12,685 bases of DNA from the NCBI GenBank assembly GCA_015655535.1, contig JAATEW010000054.1, positions 1 to 12,685 of the forward strand, given 5' to 3'. A program made the position numbers and the translations under genes. Numbering within the stretch: the stretch's first letter is position 1; each line of letters begins with the position of its first letter. The notes under the pieces are model-generated. The model was given only the letters and a program-made list of their open reading frames with translations. It was not told the DNA's origin and did not search any database. Below are positions 1-7,553 of this stretch, piece by piece. The DNA comes from Hyphomicrobiales bacterium (GTDB lineage: Bacteria; Pseudomonadota; Alphaproteobacteria; Rhizobiales; Beijerinckiaceae).

Positions 1-1
1 A

Positions 2-541
2 TTGGCGTTGACGACAGCAACAGTACTCGGCGAGCGTGTGAAACAGGTCGTCGCCTTCAATCCCTACGATTATTTGCCGGGTGTGGAGCGGGCGAACCTC
101 CTCGCGTCCGTCATTATCAAAAGCGTGCGCGCGCCCGTCATCGGGCCGGTTTTCGCCGCCATGGAAAGCCGGGCCAGTCTTGCCGGTATCTTGAAGGGTG
201 GTTTCTACGACCCGCGCAGTATGCCGCCGGACTTTATTGACGAACTGGCGAAGAGCGGGAAGCGGCCGGGCTACTCGAACGTTGCGCGTGCCGTTTATCG
301 AGGCCTTCCGAGCTACGTCGCGGCGCGATCCTATTACGCGCGGATCGATGTTCCGGTGACACTGGTCTACGGCGATCATGATTGGTCGCGCCCGGCCGAG
401 CGCGAAGCGAACCGGGCTCTGATCAAGCATGCGAAGATGATTGTCCTCAAGGATGCCGGTCATATTGCTTCGCTGGAGAGGCCGGACGAATTCGCCCGCA
501 TTCTTATTGAGACCCTTTCAACAGCCCGCTCCGCCGCTTGA
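2..541 (+). CDS. Alpha/beta hydrolase, C-terminal part (5' end outside window)
   Basis: The frame is open from the first bases, and the residues begin just after where a nucleophile elbow would lie, so the true start and the Ser nucleophile are outside the window. In the visible 179 residues a strand (QVVAFNPYD, about 15-23) is followed by a helical cap. Then comes the typical C-terminal pair of an alpha/beta hydrolase: the strand VTLVYGDHDW (119-128), with Asp127 as the likely catalytic acid, and KDAGHIASLERPDEF (150-164), with His154 as the likely catalytic His. These motifs show the fold and a Ser-Asp-His hydrolase design. The substrate cannot be told; esterase, haloalkane dehalogenase and epoxide hydrolase relatives share this architecture. 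The gene ends in TGA 42 bases before the SDR start, on the same strand, so the two may be cotranscribed. Family call firm, substrate unknown. Confidence 0.8.
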   Translation: MALTTATVLGERVKQVVAFNPYDYLPGVERANLLASVIIKSVRAPVIGPVFAAMESRASLAGILKGGFYDPRSMPPDFIDELAKSGKRPGYSNVARAVYRGLPSYVAARSYYARIDVPVTLVYGDHDWSRPAEREANRALIKHAKMIVLKDAGHIASLERPDEFARILIETLSTARSAA

Positions 542-570
542 GACGGAACACATAAGCTTATCCCATTGTC

Positions 571-577
571 GAGGAGG
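571..577 (+). promoter_or_regulatory. Strong Shine-Dalgarno site that fixes the SDR start
   Basis: GAGGAGG lies 6 bases before the ATG at 584. It decides the start: an in-frame TTG at 566 lies upstream of this site and would place the SD inside the coding region, so the ATG at 584 is preferred. Confidence 0.7.
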
Positions 578-583
578 TCAATC

Positions 584-1240
584 ATGAAAACGTTTCTTAG
601 CATTGGATCTGGTCCGGGTATGGGCCTTGCGACAGCCGAGCGCTTTGCCGGCGAAGGGTTCCGGATCATCTTGAGCGCCCGGAACGAGATCAAGACGAAA
701 GAGCTTGCGGGGCAGCTCGAAGCGATGGGCCATAAGGTCGAAGTGCGTAAGGTCGATGCAGCCGAGCCGTTAAGCATCGCAACGCTCGTGTCGCAAGTTG
801 AAAACGAGTTCGCCGGTATAGATGTCCTGCACTTCAATGCGGCCTCGCTGCGAAAGGCCACATTGGCAGATCAACCACGCGAGACATTCAACTATGATCT
901 CGCCGTTAATATCGGTGGCGCCATGGTCGCTGCGCAGGCTGTGGCGCCCAGCATGATCGCGCGCGGCTCAGGTTCCATCCTGTTCACAGGCGGCGGCTTC
1001 GCCCTTCAGCCGCACCCGGATTATCTGTCTCTGAGCATCGGTAAGGCAGGTATTCGCGCGCTGGCGCAAGGCATCTTCGAACCGTTCCGGGAAAAAAGTG
1101 TCCACGTCGCGACCGTTACCGTCGCAGGCCTCGTCATGAACAGCAAAGACGCCAATGCCGTCGCTGACCAGTTCTGGCAACTGCACAGCCAGCCTGCCGG
1201 TTCGTGGCAGGTGGAGACCGTATATACGCCCGCCGGCTGA
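584..1240 (+). CDS. Short-chain dehydrogenase/reductase (SDR) with non-canonical active site
   Basis: This is a 218-residue Rossmann-fold protein of the SDR superfamily. The N-terminal nucleotide-binding loop is GSGPGMG (8-14), matching the GxxxGxG pattern. A basic/polar stretch SARNE (31-35) after the second strand would suit NADP. HFNAA (83-87) stands at the place of the family's NNAG motif, and Asn109 in LAVNIGG fits the conserved Asn of the active-site helix. The Lys of YxxxK is present (Lys154, in SIGKAGIRAL). However, the position four residues before it is Leu150, not Tyr, and the usual Ser position, 13 residues before that, falls in the Gly run TGGGF (135-139). The nearest Tyr is 147, seven residues before the Lys. 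I recall a divergent SDR branch with a similar (S/A)LxxGKAxLR motif, so this may be typical of its subfamily. The protein is short for an SDR and ends soon after the substrate loop. Reaction and substrate are not predictable. Confidence 0.85.
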   Translation: MKTFLSIGSGPGMGLATAERFAGEGFRIILSARNEIKTKELAGQLEAMGHKVEVRKVDAAEPLSIATLVSQVENEFAGIDVLHFNAASLRKATLADQPRETFNYDLAVNIGGAMVAAQAVAPSMIARGSGSILFTGGGFALQPHPDYLSLSIGKAGIRALAQGIFEPFREKSVHVATVTVAGLVMNSKDANAVADQFWQLHSQPAGSWQVETVYTPAG

Positions 1241-1253
1241 GAACCGGGAAACG

Positions 1254-1281
1254 GCTGATCGGCCACGGCGCGCCGATCAGC
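1254..1281 (+). terminator. Hairpin after the SDR, possible terminator
   Basis: A perfect 10-base-pair inverted repeat (GCTGATCGGC at 1254-1263 and GCCGATCAGC at 1272-1281) with an 8-base loop begins 13 bases after the SDR stop. No T run follows (the next bases are TCCCCTTAG), so it is not a classical intrinsic terminator. It may still stabilise the 3' end or act in a Rho-dependent stop. Position and stem strength are seen directly; function is inferred. Confidence 0.4.
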
Positions 1282-1871
1282 TCCCCTTAGAAAAGGGACT
1301 TCATCATCACTTCTGCGATCCGTCTTAGCATTACAGTTGCATTCGCGTTTCGACTCTGACTCGATGTGCCATCGCGATTCGGAGGTGATGGATAGAGGAG
1401 GCCTTGGGAACTGTATTCCTCTGTTTCAAATTCTACGCTCGTATTTAGAGCGCGCTGACGCGCCTAGTTTAGCTGGGCCGGTTGCGTAGCTCTGTTGCCG
1501 CACTGTTTTTCCCAGCCCAAATAAAAGATCGGCCCTCGTCGAGTAGGCTATCTCTCCGCGACCACGCCACCCAGAATGTAAGGTAGCGACAGGGTGAGCC
1601 GCTTGTCTGGTTTTATCGACTCGGATCAGCCGATTATCAACGCTACGCAATCGCCCCTTGGTGAGAACTCCGAAAGTCGTCCCCCGCCGTCGCTTAAACC
1701 CGGTTAGATTTCGAAAGCGGGTGTTCAGCTTTCGGCCCATTCTCAGATTTCGCTTTGCGTCCATCGAGACAGAGAGCGCAGAGCCCAAACCCGGCATCGG
1801 ACGAAAGTTCAGTCTAGCAAAAAGGCATTCGTTCGCGGTAACCTGCCATCAAAAGCAGATGGGGTCATTAC
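1282..1871. other. Intergenic region without a supported gene
   Basis: About 590 bases between the SDR hairpin and the exported dehydrogenase. The longest open frame on the minus strand (1426-1797, 123 residues) is Arg/Gly-rich, has no motif I recognise and no good ribosome-binding site. A frame on the plus strand (1658-2149) runs into the dehydrogenase gene out of frame. The DNA looks richer in A and T than the flanking genes. It holds a small GCGCG-CTGA-CGCGC hairpin near 1450 but no tRNA-like or clear terminator structure. The promoter of the dehydrogenase gene presumably lies in its last part, but I cannot point to a convincing -35/-10 pair. Confidence 0.5.
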
Positions 1872-3644
1872 ATGAAAAAGCGCATGAGCCGGCTTCTCAC
1901 CACCGTCGCGGTATCGGCTATTGGCGTTGGTATTTTGGGCATCGGCACATTGGGTTTCTCGCCACTGGCCTCCACGGCCGCCTTGGCTCAAACCGCCGCC
2001 TGCCCCCGCGACGACCCCGGCATCACGCTCCCGCCCGGCTTCTGCGCAACGGTCTTTGCCGACAATCTCGGCCACGTCCGCCATATGTCCTTTGCGCCCA
2101 ATGGGGTGCTTTATGCCAACACGTGGAGCGGCCGTTATTTCCGCTATGACACGCCGCCCGCTGGCGGCTTCGTGCTGGCACTCAAGGATAGCAAAGGCAC
2201 CGGCAAGGCCGATGTCATCGAGCGTTTCGGCGACGGCGTGCCGGAGGGCTCCGCCGGCGGCAGCGGCGTCGCTTTTTACAAAGGCGCCGTCTATGCCGAG
2301 CAAAACGACAAGATCCTTCGCTATGCGATCCCCGAAGGGTCGATCGTCCCGAAGGAGAAGCCCGAAGTCGTCGTCTCGGACCTGCCTCTGACCGGCGATC
2401 ATCCGATGCATCCTTTCGTGATCGACGCGAAAGGCAATATCTATATCGACCTCGGCTCGGCGACCAATAGCTGTCAGGTCGACAATCGCAAAACCGGTTC
2501 GCCCGGCATTGACCCTTGCGTCGAACAGGAAACCCGCGGCGGCACATGGCGCTATGACGCCAATAAAACCGGGCAAAAATTCTCCGCCGCCGAACGCTTC
2601 GCGACGGGCATCCGCAACGGCGAGGGCTTTTCCTTCGACGCCAGCGGAAAGCTCTACGCAACGCAGCACGGCCGCGATCAGCTCTCGCAGCACTTCCCCG
2701 CGCTCTATAAGGCGGCGGAAGCCGCCGAACTGCCCGCCGAGGAAATCGTCCAGGTGGAACAGGACGACGATTTCGGCTGGCCGAGATGCTATTTCGACGG
2801 CATGCAGAAGAAGCTCGTTCTCGCGCCGGAATATGGCGGCGACGGCGGCAAGACGATTGGCGTCTGCGCCGAGAAAAAGCCCCCGGCCGCTTTCTTCCCA
2901 GCGCATTGGGCGCCAAACGATCTCCTGGTTTATACGGGCAAGGCCTTTCCCTCCGCCTATCAAGGCGGCCTCTTTGTCGCCTTTCACGGCTCCTGGAACC
3001 GCGCCCCGGCGCCGCAGGGCGGCTATGACGTTGTCTTTCAGCCGATGAAGGACGGCAAGGCGGCCGGCGATTTTATCGTCTTCGCCGATGGCTTCGCCGG
3101 CGCCATAAAGGAACCCGTCCGCGCCGCCTATCGTCCAGGCGGTCTTGCGATGGGACCCGACGGCGCGCTCTATATCGCAGACGATCAGAAGGGCCGCATC
3201 TGGCGCGTCACCTATCACGGCAACGCGGATGCAAAGATCGAAGCCGCGCCCGCGCCAAAAGTCATCCCTGTCGCCGTGATCGATAAATTGCCCGATGTCT
3301 CCGAGCTGCCGGTTCCGGCTGGCGCGACGCGAGAACAGATCGTGCTGGGCGATAAGATCTTTCACGGTCAGATGAGCGATGGCACCTGCTTGGGCTGTCA
3401 CGGCTCGGATGGAAAGGGCACACCGCAAGGACCGTCCCTCATCAGCGGCAATTTCGTGCAAGGCGCCGGCGGTCAAGGCTTGGACACGCTTGAAGCCATC
3501 ACCAAATTCGTCACAGAAGGCGTGCCGAAGCCGCGCAACTTTTCAGACCCGATGCCGCCGAAAGGCGGCGCGCCTCTGTCGGACGCCGACATCAAGGCTG
3601 TTGCCGCCTATGTCTGGGCAATTAGCCATCTGAAGAAGATGTAG
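1872..3644 (+). CDS. Exported PQQ-type sorbosone/glucose dehydrogenase-like protein with C-terminal cytochrome c
   Basis: The 590-residue protein starts with a Sec signal peptide: KKRMSR, a hydrophobic stretch at about 8-30, and a likely cut after ALA39, so it acts in the periplasm. Residues about 50-450 resemble the six-bladed beta-propeller of the COG2133 soluble glucose/sorbosone dehydrogenase family. Signs are PGF near the N-terminus, ATGIRN (244-249), EQDDDFGWP (296-304), FHGSWNR (371-377) and RPGGLAMGPDGALYIAD (421-437). A class I cytochrome c domain follows: CLGCH (506-510) binds haem c, and Met561 in DPMPPKGG is the likely sixth ligand. In this family PQQ oxidises a sugar or alcohol, and a fused haem would pass electrons to the respiratory chain; the substrate here is unknown. 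Six Cys occur outside the haem motif (44, 58, 201, 216, 306, 332), which could form disulphides. The ATG at 1872 gives the complete signal peptide; a second ATG at 1884 is possible. No PQQ-synthesis genes are nearby. The gene stands alone, convergent with the transporter operon. Confidence 0.85.
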   Translation: MKKRMSRLLTTVAVSAIGVGILGIGTLGFSPLASTAALAQTAACPRDDPGITLPPGFCATVFADNLGHVRHMSFAPNGVLYANTWSGRYFRYDTPPAGGFVLALKDSKGTGKADVIERFGDGVPEGSAGGSGVAFYKGAVYAEQNDKILRYAIPEGSIVPKEKPEVVVSDLPLTGDHPMHPFVIDAKGNIYIDLGSATNSCQVDNRKTGSPGIDPCVEQETRGGTWRYDANKTGQKFSAAERFATGIRNGEGFSFDASGKLYATQHGRDQLSQHFPALYKAAEAAELPAEEIVQVEQDDDFGWPRCYFDGMQKKLVLAPEYGGDGGKTIGVCAEKKPPAAFFPAHWAPNDLLVYTGKAFPSAYQGGLFVAFHGSWNRAPAPQGGYDVVFQPMKDGKAAGDFIVFADGFAGAIKEPVRAAYRPGGLAMGPDGALYIADDQKGRIWRVTYHGNADAKIEAAPAPKVIPVAVIDKLPDVSELPVPAGATREQIVLGDKIFHGQMSDGTCLGCHGSDGKGTPQGPSLISGNFVQGAGGQGLDTLEAITKFVTEGVPKPRNFSDPMPPKGGAPLSDADIKAVAAYVWAISHLKKM

Positions 3645-3678
3645 CCGGTCTTCGGAAGCCGTGCCCCTGCCGTTGTCC

Positions 3679-4668
3679 TCACCTTGAATTGCCGCCCGCG
3701 CGTGGCGGCTGCCTTTTCCACAGGCGGTCGAAGACACCTGCAATGCCGTCTCGAAACAGCAGCACGCAGATCACGAAGATCACGCCCTCAACGATCGTCA
3801 CCCAGCCGCCGAGCGAGGCCAGATAGGTTTCCATCGTCTCGACCAGAAGCGCGCCGATGATCGGGCCGAAGACCGTGCCAAGGCCGCCGACAAGCGTCAT
3901 CAGCACCACTTCGCCCGACATCGCCCAATGCACATCCGTCAGCGAGGCGAGTTGGAACACAAGCGCCTTGGTCGCGCCGGCAAGACCCGCGAGCGTCGCG
4001 GACAGGGTGAAGAGGATCAGCTTGAACCGCTCGGTCCGATAGCCGAGCGAGACAGCACGGGGTTCATTCTCGCGTATCGCTTTCATCACCTGCCCAAAGG
4101 GCGAATGGATGATGCGGTTGATGGCGAAGAGCCCGGCCAGAAAGATCACCGCGACCAGCACATAAAGCGCGCGGTCACTCGACAGATCGATGAAGCCGAA
4201 GAGCCTGCCGCGCGGCACGGATTGGATGCCGTCTTCGCCGCCGGTGAAGGGCACCTGCAACGAGACAAAATAGACCATTTGCGCCAACGCCAAAGTGATC
4301 ATGGCGAAATAAATGCCCTGCCTGCGGATCGCGAGCGCGCCGAAGACGAGGCCCAATGCGCCCGCCGCCAATGTGCCGAGCAGAATGGCAAGCTCCGGCG
4401 TCAGGTGCCAGCTTTTCGCCGCATAGGCGCAGACATATCTCGCCGTACCGAAATAAGCGGCGTGCCCGAAGGACAAAAGCCCGCCATAGCCGAGCAGAAG
4501 ATTGAAGGCGCAGGCGAATAGCCCGAAGCACAGGACCTTCATCACGAAAACCGGATAGGCGACGAAAGGCGCGACGCAGAGGATCGCGAAGATGAGCAGA
4601 AAGATCTTCCAATCGCGCGATGCCGCGGGAGCGGCGGCGGATGGCGACAGCGCCGCATCAAGGCTCAT
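3679..4668 (-). CDS. livM: Branched-chain amino acid-type ABC transporter permease, LivM family
   Basis: A 329-residue integral membrane protein and the last gene of the importer operon. Hydrophobic segments lie at about 22-42, 44-60, 93-112, 118-137, 167-184, 216-235, 253-277 and 290-306. LivM hallmarks are NLLLGYGGLLSFGHAAYFG (56-74), GIYFAMITLALAQ (118-130), TGGEDGI (142-148), the cytoplasmic coupling loop GQVMKAIRENEPRAVSLGY (192-210) and GGLGTVFGPIIGA (261-273). It forms half of the transmembrane channel with the LivH-type subunit. The start ATG at 4668 overlaps the TGA of livH (ATGA), which points to translational coupling and argues against the longer open frame reaching 5379. That longer frame is the out-of-frame shadow of livH. 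The substrate cannot be read from permeases; LIV-family importers also carry amides, urea or aromatic acids. Confidence 0.92.
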   Translation of the reverse strand: MSLDAALSPSAAAPAASRDWKIFLLIFAILCVAPFVAYPVFVMKVLCFGLFACAFNLLLGYGGLLSFGHAAYFGTARYVCAYAAKSWHLTPELAILLGTLAAGALGLVFGALAIRRQGIYFAMITLALAQMVYFVSLQVPFTGGEDGIQSVPRGRLFGFIDLSSDRALYVLVAVIFLAGLFAINRIIHSPFGQVMKAIRENEPRAVSLGYRTERFKLILFTLSATLAGLAGATKALVFQLASLTDVHWAMSGEVVLMTLVGGLGTVFGPIIGALLVETMETYLASLGGWVTIVEGVIFVICVLLFRDGIAGVFDRLWKRQPPRAGGNSR

Positions 4669-5555
4669 GCGGCTCTCCCGAAGAGACCGGCGGGTTTGAA
4701 CAGGAGCACCAGGATCATCGCGAAGAAGATCACCGTCGAAGCTGCCTCGGGATAGAAGACCTTGGTCAGCCCCTCGATCAGCCCGAGACCGAAGCCTGTC
4801 AGCACAGCGCCGAAAATCGACCCCATGCCGCCGATCACGACAATGGCGAAAACGACGATGATGATGTCGGCACCCATGATCGGGTTCACCGAATAGATCG
4901 GCGCCGCGAGCACGCCGGCGAAACCCGCGAGCGCCACGCCAAATCCATAGGTGAGCGTCAGAAGAAGCGGCACGTTGACGCCGAAAGCCTGGACGAGCGC
5001 CGGGTTTTCGGTGGCGGCGCGCAGATAGGCGCCGAGCTTGGTCTTTTCGATCAACAGCCAGGTCGCGAAACAGACGAGAGCGGAGAGAACGACGACGAAA
5101 GCACGATATTTGGGAAGGAACATGAAACCGAGATTCCAGCCGCCCGAAAGCTCCGGCGGTATTGCATAGGGCAGCCCGGACACGCCGTAATAATTGCGAA
5201 ACAAGCCCTGAATGATCAGCGCGAGACCGAAGGTGAGCAACAGCCCGTAGAGCGGGTCGAGCTGATAGAGCCGCGAGATGAGCAAGCGCTCGATCACGAT
5301 CCCGAAGAGCCCGACGATCAGCGGCGCCAGGATCAGCGCCCACCAGAAACCGATCCCGGCATAATTCAACAGTATCCAAGCCGCGAAGGCGCCCATCATA
5401 TATTGCGCGCCATGGGTGAAATTGATGATGTTGAGAAGACCGAAGATGACCGCGAGGCCGAGGCTCAAAATGGCATAGAAGGAGCCATTGATGAGGCCGA
5501 GCAGGAGCTGACCCAGCAAAGCCTGGAGCGGAACGCCGAACACCATTGTCGTCAT
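4665..5555 (-). CDS. livH: Branched-chain amino acid-type ABC transporter permease, LivH family
   Basis: A 296-residue inner-membrane permease. It shows the LivH N-terminal signature LINGSFYAILSLGLAVIFGL (21-40) with NIINFTHGAQYMMGAF (42-57). It also has the cytoplasmic loop TKLGAYLRAATENPALVQAFGV (172-193), which contacts the ATPases, and the end segment VIGGMGSIFGAVLTGFGLGLIEG (240-262). It pairs with LivM to form the channel. The ATG at 5555 is chosen because it lies 2 bases after the TAG of the binding-protein gene and gives the usual LivH N-terminus. The open frame runs upstream to 5648, but that part lies inside the preceding gene and is Arg-rich and unlike the family. A second in-frame ATG at 5546 is possible. 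The stop overlaps the livM start by 4 bases. Confidence 0.92.
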   Translation of the reverse strand: MTTMVFGVPLQALLGQLLLGLINGSFYAILSLGLAVIFGLLNIINFTHGAQYMMGAFAAWILLNYAGIGFWWALILAPLIVGLFGIVIERLLISRLYQLDPLYGLLLTFGLALIIQGLFRNYYGVSGLPYAIPPELSGGWNLGFMFLPKYRAFVVVLSALVCFATWLLIEKTKLGAYLRAATENPALVQAFGVNVPLLLTLTYGFGVALAGFAGVLAAPIYSVNPIMGADIIIVVFAIVVIGGMGSIFGAVLTGFGLGLIEGLTKVFYPEAASTVIFFAMILVLLFKPAGLFGRAA

Positions 5556-5557
5556 GA

Positions 5558-6767
5558 CTACTGCTTCACCAGCGGACAGGCGCTCTCGGCGAGCGGCCGG
5601 AAGGCCTCGGCACCGGGAATGGTTTCGAGCAGCTTGTAATAATCCCAAGGGCCTTTCGACTCCTCCGGCTTCTTGACCTGGAAGAGATACATGTCGTGGA
5701 TGGCGCGGCCATCGGCGCGGATTTCGCCCTTGCCAAAGAGCGGATCATCTGTCGGGGTGGCCTTCATCTTGGCCATCACCTGGGCTGTGTCCTTGCTTTG
5801 CAGCGCCTCCACAGCTTTCAGATAATGCAGCACGGCGGCATAGACGCCGGCATGGACCATGGTCGGTTCCTTGCCGCCATATTTCGCGGCGAAACGCTTC
5901 GACCAGGCACGGGTATTGTCGTTCAAGTCCCAATAAAAGGATTCCGTCAGCACCAGTCCCTGCGCCACCGGCAGGCCGATCGCATGCACATCGCTCAGGA
6001 AGACGAGCAGACCGGCAAGGCTCTGCCCGCCTTGCGTGATGCCGAATTCCGACGCCTGCTTGATCGAGTTCGACGTATCGCCACCCGCATTGGCGAGGCC
6101 GATGACTTTGGCGCCCGAGGCTTGCGCCTGCAAAAGGAAGGAGGAAAAATCGCTCGACGGAAACGGCGACTTGACCGAGCCCAGCACCTTGCCGCCTGCC
6201 GCCTGCCGCCTTGACGATCTGCGTCGTATCGGCTTCGAGCGTCTTGCCAAAGGCATAATCGGCGGTGATGAAAAACCAGGTGTTGCCGCCGCGTTTCACC
6301 ATGGCGCCGCCGGTGCCTTTGGCGAGCGCATAAGTGTCATAGGTCCAATGAATCGTGTTGGGGGTGCATTGGGCGCCGGTCAATTCCGTCGAGCCTGCGC
6401 CCGACACGATGAAGATCTTGTTCTTCTCCCTGGTGATCTGGCTGACGGCGAGAGCGACTGAAGAAGTCGGCACATCCAGGATCATGTCGACGCCGTCTTG
6501 ATCGTACCATTGCCGGGCGATGCCCGCGCCGACATCGGGTTTGTTTTGATGATCCCCCGAGACGATCTGGACCTTGATGCCCTTTTCCGCCGCCTTGAAG
6601 TCGTCGACAGCCATCTGCCCGGCGACGACCGACCCTTCGCCCGCGAAATCGGCATAGACGCCGGACCGGTCGTTGAGCACGCCGAGCTTCACCGCGATCT
6701 CAGCCTGCGCGACGCTCGAACCTGCTGCCATACAGGCGGCGATGAGCCATAATTGTCTGAGCCTCAT
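5558..6767 (-). pseudogene. LIV-type periplasmic substrate-binding protein, frameshifted by a 7-base repeat
   Basis: This is the binding protein of the importer (LivK/BraC-like, type I periplasmic fold). A strong SD (AGGGGAGGGGAG) stands before the ATG at 6767. The signal peptide MRLRQLWLIAACMAAGSSVAQA is followed by the mature start EIAVKLGVLNDRSGVYADF. Reading is normal to residue 190 (TTQIVKAAGG, near 6198). The frame then shifts, and the matching second half (KVLGSVKSPFP, LLQAQASGAKVIGLANAGGDT and so on, ending PLVKQ at 5558) continues in another frame. The break falls within three perfect 7-base repeats. Removing one copy gives KAAGGKVLGSVK and a single 400-residue protein of normal length. 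As read, translation yields a 340-residue chimera stopping near 5745, with an unrelated last 150 residues that would lack the second lobe of the ligand cleft. The flanking frames look undamaged, so the change is recent, switchable, or a sequencing error. Family call is firm. Confidence 0.88.
6190..6210 (-). repeat. Three tandem 7-base repeats at the frameshift
   Basis: On the plus strand TGCCGCC occurs three times without interruption (6190-6196, 6197-6203, 6204-6210); on the coding strand the unit is GGCGGCA. With two copies the reading is VKAAGGKVLG, the usual family sequence. With three it is VKAAGGRRQGAG and the rest of the binding protein is lost. A unit length that is not a multiple of 3 makes each gain or loss of a copy a frame change. 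Confidence 0.9.
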
Positions 6768-6818
6768 TCTCCCCTCCCCTTAGATTTTTATTCAGATCTC
6801 TTTGGATCTTTGTTTGGT
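6768..6818 (-). other. AT-rich gap before the binding-protein gene
   Basis: This 51-base spacer is the only real gap inside the transporter operon and is much richer in A and T than its surroundings. It holds the strong SD of the binding protein next to 6767 and a small inverted repeat, AGATC (6794-6798) with GATCT (6805-6809). Such a gap would fit an internal promoter or an mRNA-processing site giving extra binding protein. I see no clear -35/-10 pair, so this is inference. Confidence 0.35.
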
Positions 6819-7553
6819 TTATACGCCGAGATAGGTTTTCAGCTTGGCGCCATTCGCCAGAAGATCGGCATTCGGCATCATGTCGATCACCTTGCCCTGT
6901 TCCACGATATAGTGCCGGTCCGCCACTTTCGACGCGAAACGAAAGTCCTGTTCGACAAGGACGATGGTGAAGCCCTTCTGTTTCAGTTGGGCGATGGTCC
7001 GGCCGATCTGCTCGACGATCACCGGCGCCAGACCTTCGTTCGGCTCGTCCAGCAAAAGAAGATGCGCGCCGGTGCGCAGAATGCGTCCGATCGCCAGCAT
7101 TTGCTGTTCGCCGCCGGACAGCTTGGTGCCTTGGCTCGCGATCCGCTCCTTGAGATTTGGAAAAAGCGCGAAGATCTCGTCGACGATCAGGCCGCCCGGC
7201 TTCACCCGCGGCGGCAGCATCAGGTTTTCTCCGACCGAAAGAGACGAGAAAATACCGCGTTCCTCCGGACAATAGCCAAGGCCCAAACGCGCGATGGCTT
7301 GCGAGGAAAGTTTGATGGTCTCGTGCCCGTCGAAGACCACAGACCCCCGGCGCTTGCCCATGATGCCGATCAGCGCCTTCATCGTGGTGGTCTTGCCGGC
7401 GCCATTGCGGCCGAGAAGCGTGACGACCTCGCCTTCCCGCACCTCGAAATCCATGCCGTGCAGAACATGCGACTCGCCATACCAGGCCTCGAGGCCGCGC
7501 ACGGTAAGAACGGGCTTTACGACCGAGGCTTGTACCGGCGAGGCCTCAGGCAT
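6819..7553 (-). CDS. livF: Branched-chain amino acid-type ABC transporter ATPase, LivF family
   Basis: A 244-residue cytoplasmic ABC ATPase. Walker A is GRNGAGKT (48-55), the signature is LSGGEQ (145-150) and Walker B is LLLLDE (165-170) with EPNEGLAP following. LVEQD (199-203) holds the switch region; Gln in place of the usual His is normal for LivF. YCPEERGIFSSLSVGENL (94-111) is typical of LivF rather than LivG, as is the short C-terminus. It would form a heterodimer with the LivG-type ATPase to power the permeases. The ATG at 7553 overlaps the end of livG by 8 bases and is preferred. A TTG at 7565 in the same frame would add four residues (MAAA) and cannot be excluded. The stop lies 51 bases before the binding-protein gene. 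Confidence 0.92.
   Translation of the reverse strand: MPEASPVQASVVKPVLTVRGLEAWYGESHVLHGMDFEVREGEVVTLLGRNGAGKTTTMKALIGIMGKRRGSVVFDGHETIKLSSQAIARLGLGYCPEERGIFSSLSVGENLMLPPRVKPGGLIVDEIFALFPNLKERIASQGTKLSGGEQQMLAIGRILRTGAHLLLLDEPNEGLAPVIVEQIGRTIAQLKQKGFTIVLVEQDFRFASKVADRHYIVEQGKVIDMMPNADLLANGAKLKTYLGV

Noticed and set aside
1426..1797. 123-aa minus-strand frame in the intergenic region
   Set aside because: No ribosome-binding site, basic low-information composition and no recognisable motif; it may be chance.
1809..3476. Long open frame (555 aa) on the minus strand opposite the exported dehydrogenase
   Set aside because: The plus-strand frame carries a signal peptide, propeller motifs and CxxCH. 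The opposite frame is Ala/Arg/Gly-rich with no motif and arises from GC-rich third positions.
3646..3661. Small hairpin with a C(TTCG)G loop between the dehydrogenase and livM ends
   Set aside because: The stem is short, has a bulge and no T run follows; too weak to call a terminator.
4669..5379. N-terminal extension of the livM frame by about 237 residues
   Set aside because: It is Arg-rich and overlaps livH in another frame. The ATGA overlap at 4665-4668 marks the real start.
4620..5639. Plus-strand frame (339 aa) rich in Glu, Arg, His and Asp
   Set aside because: It is the exact antisense of livH; the odd composition is the mirror of hydrophobic codons in a permease.
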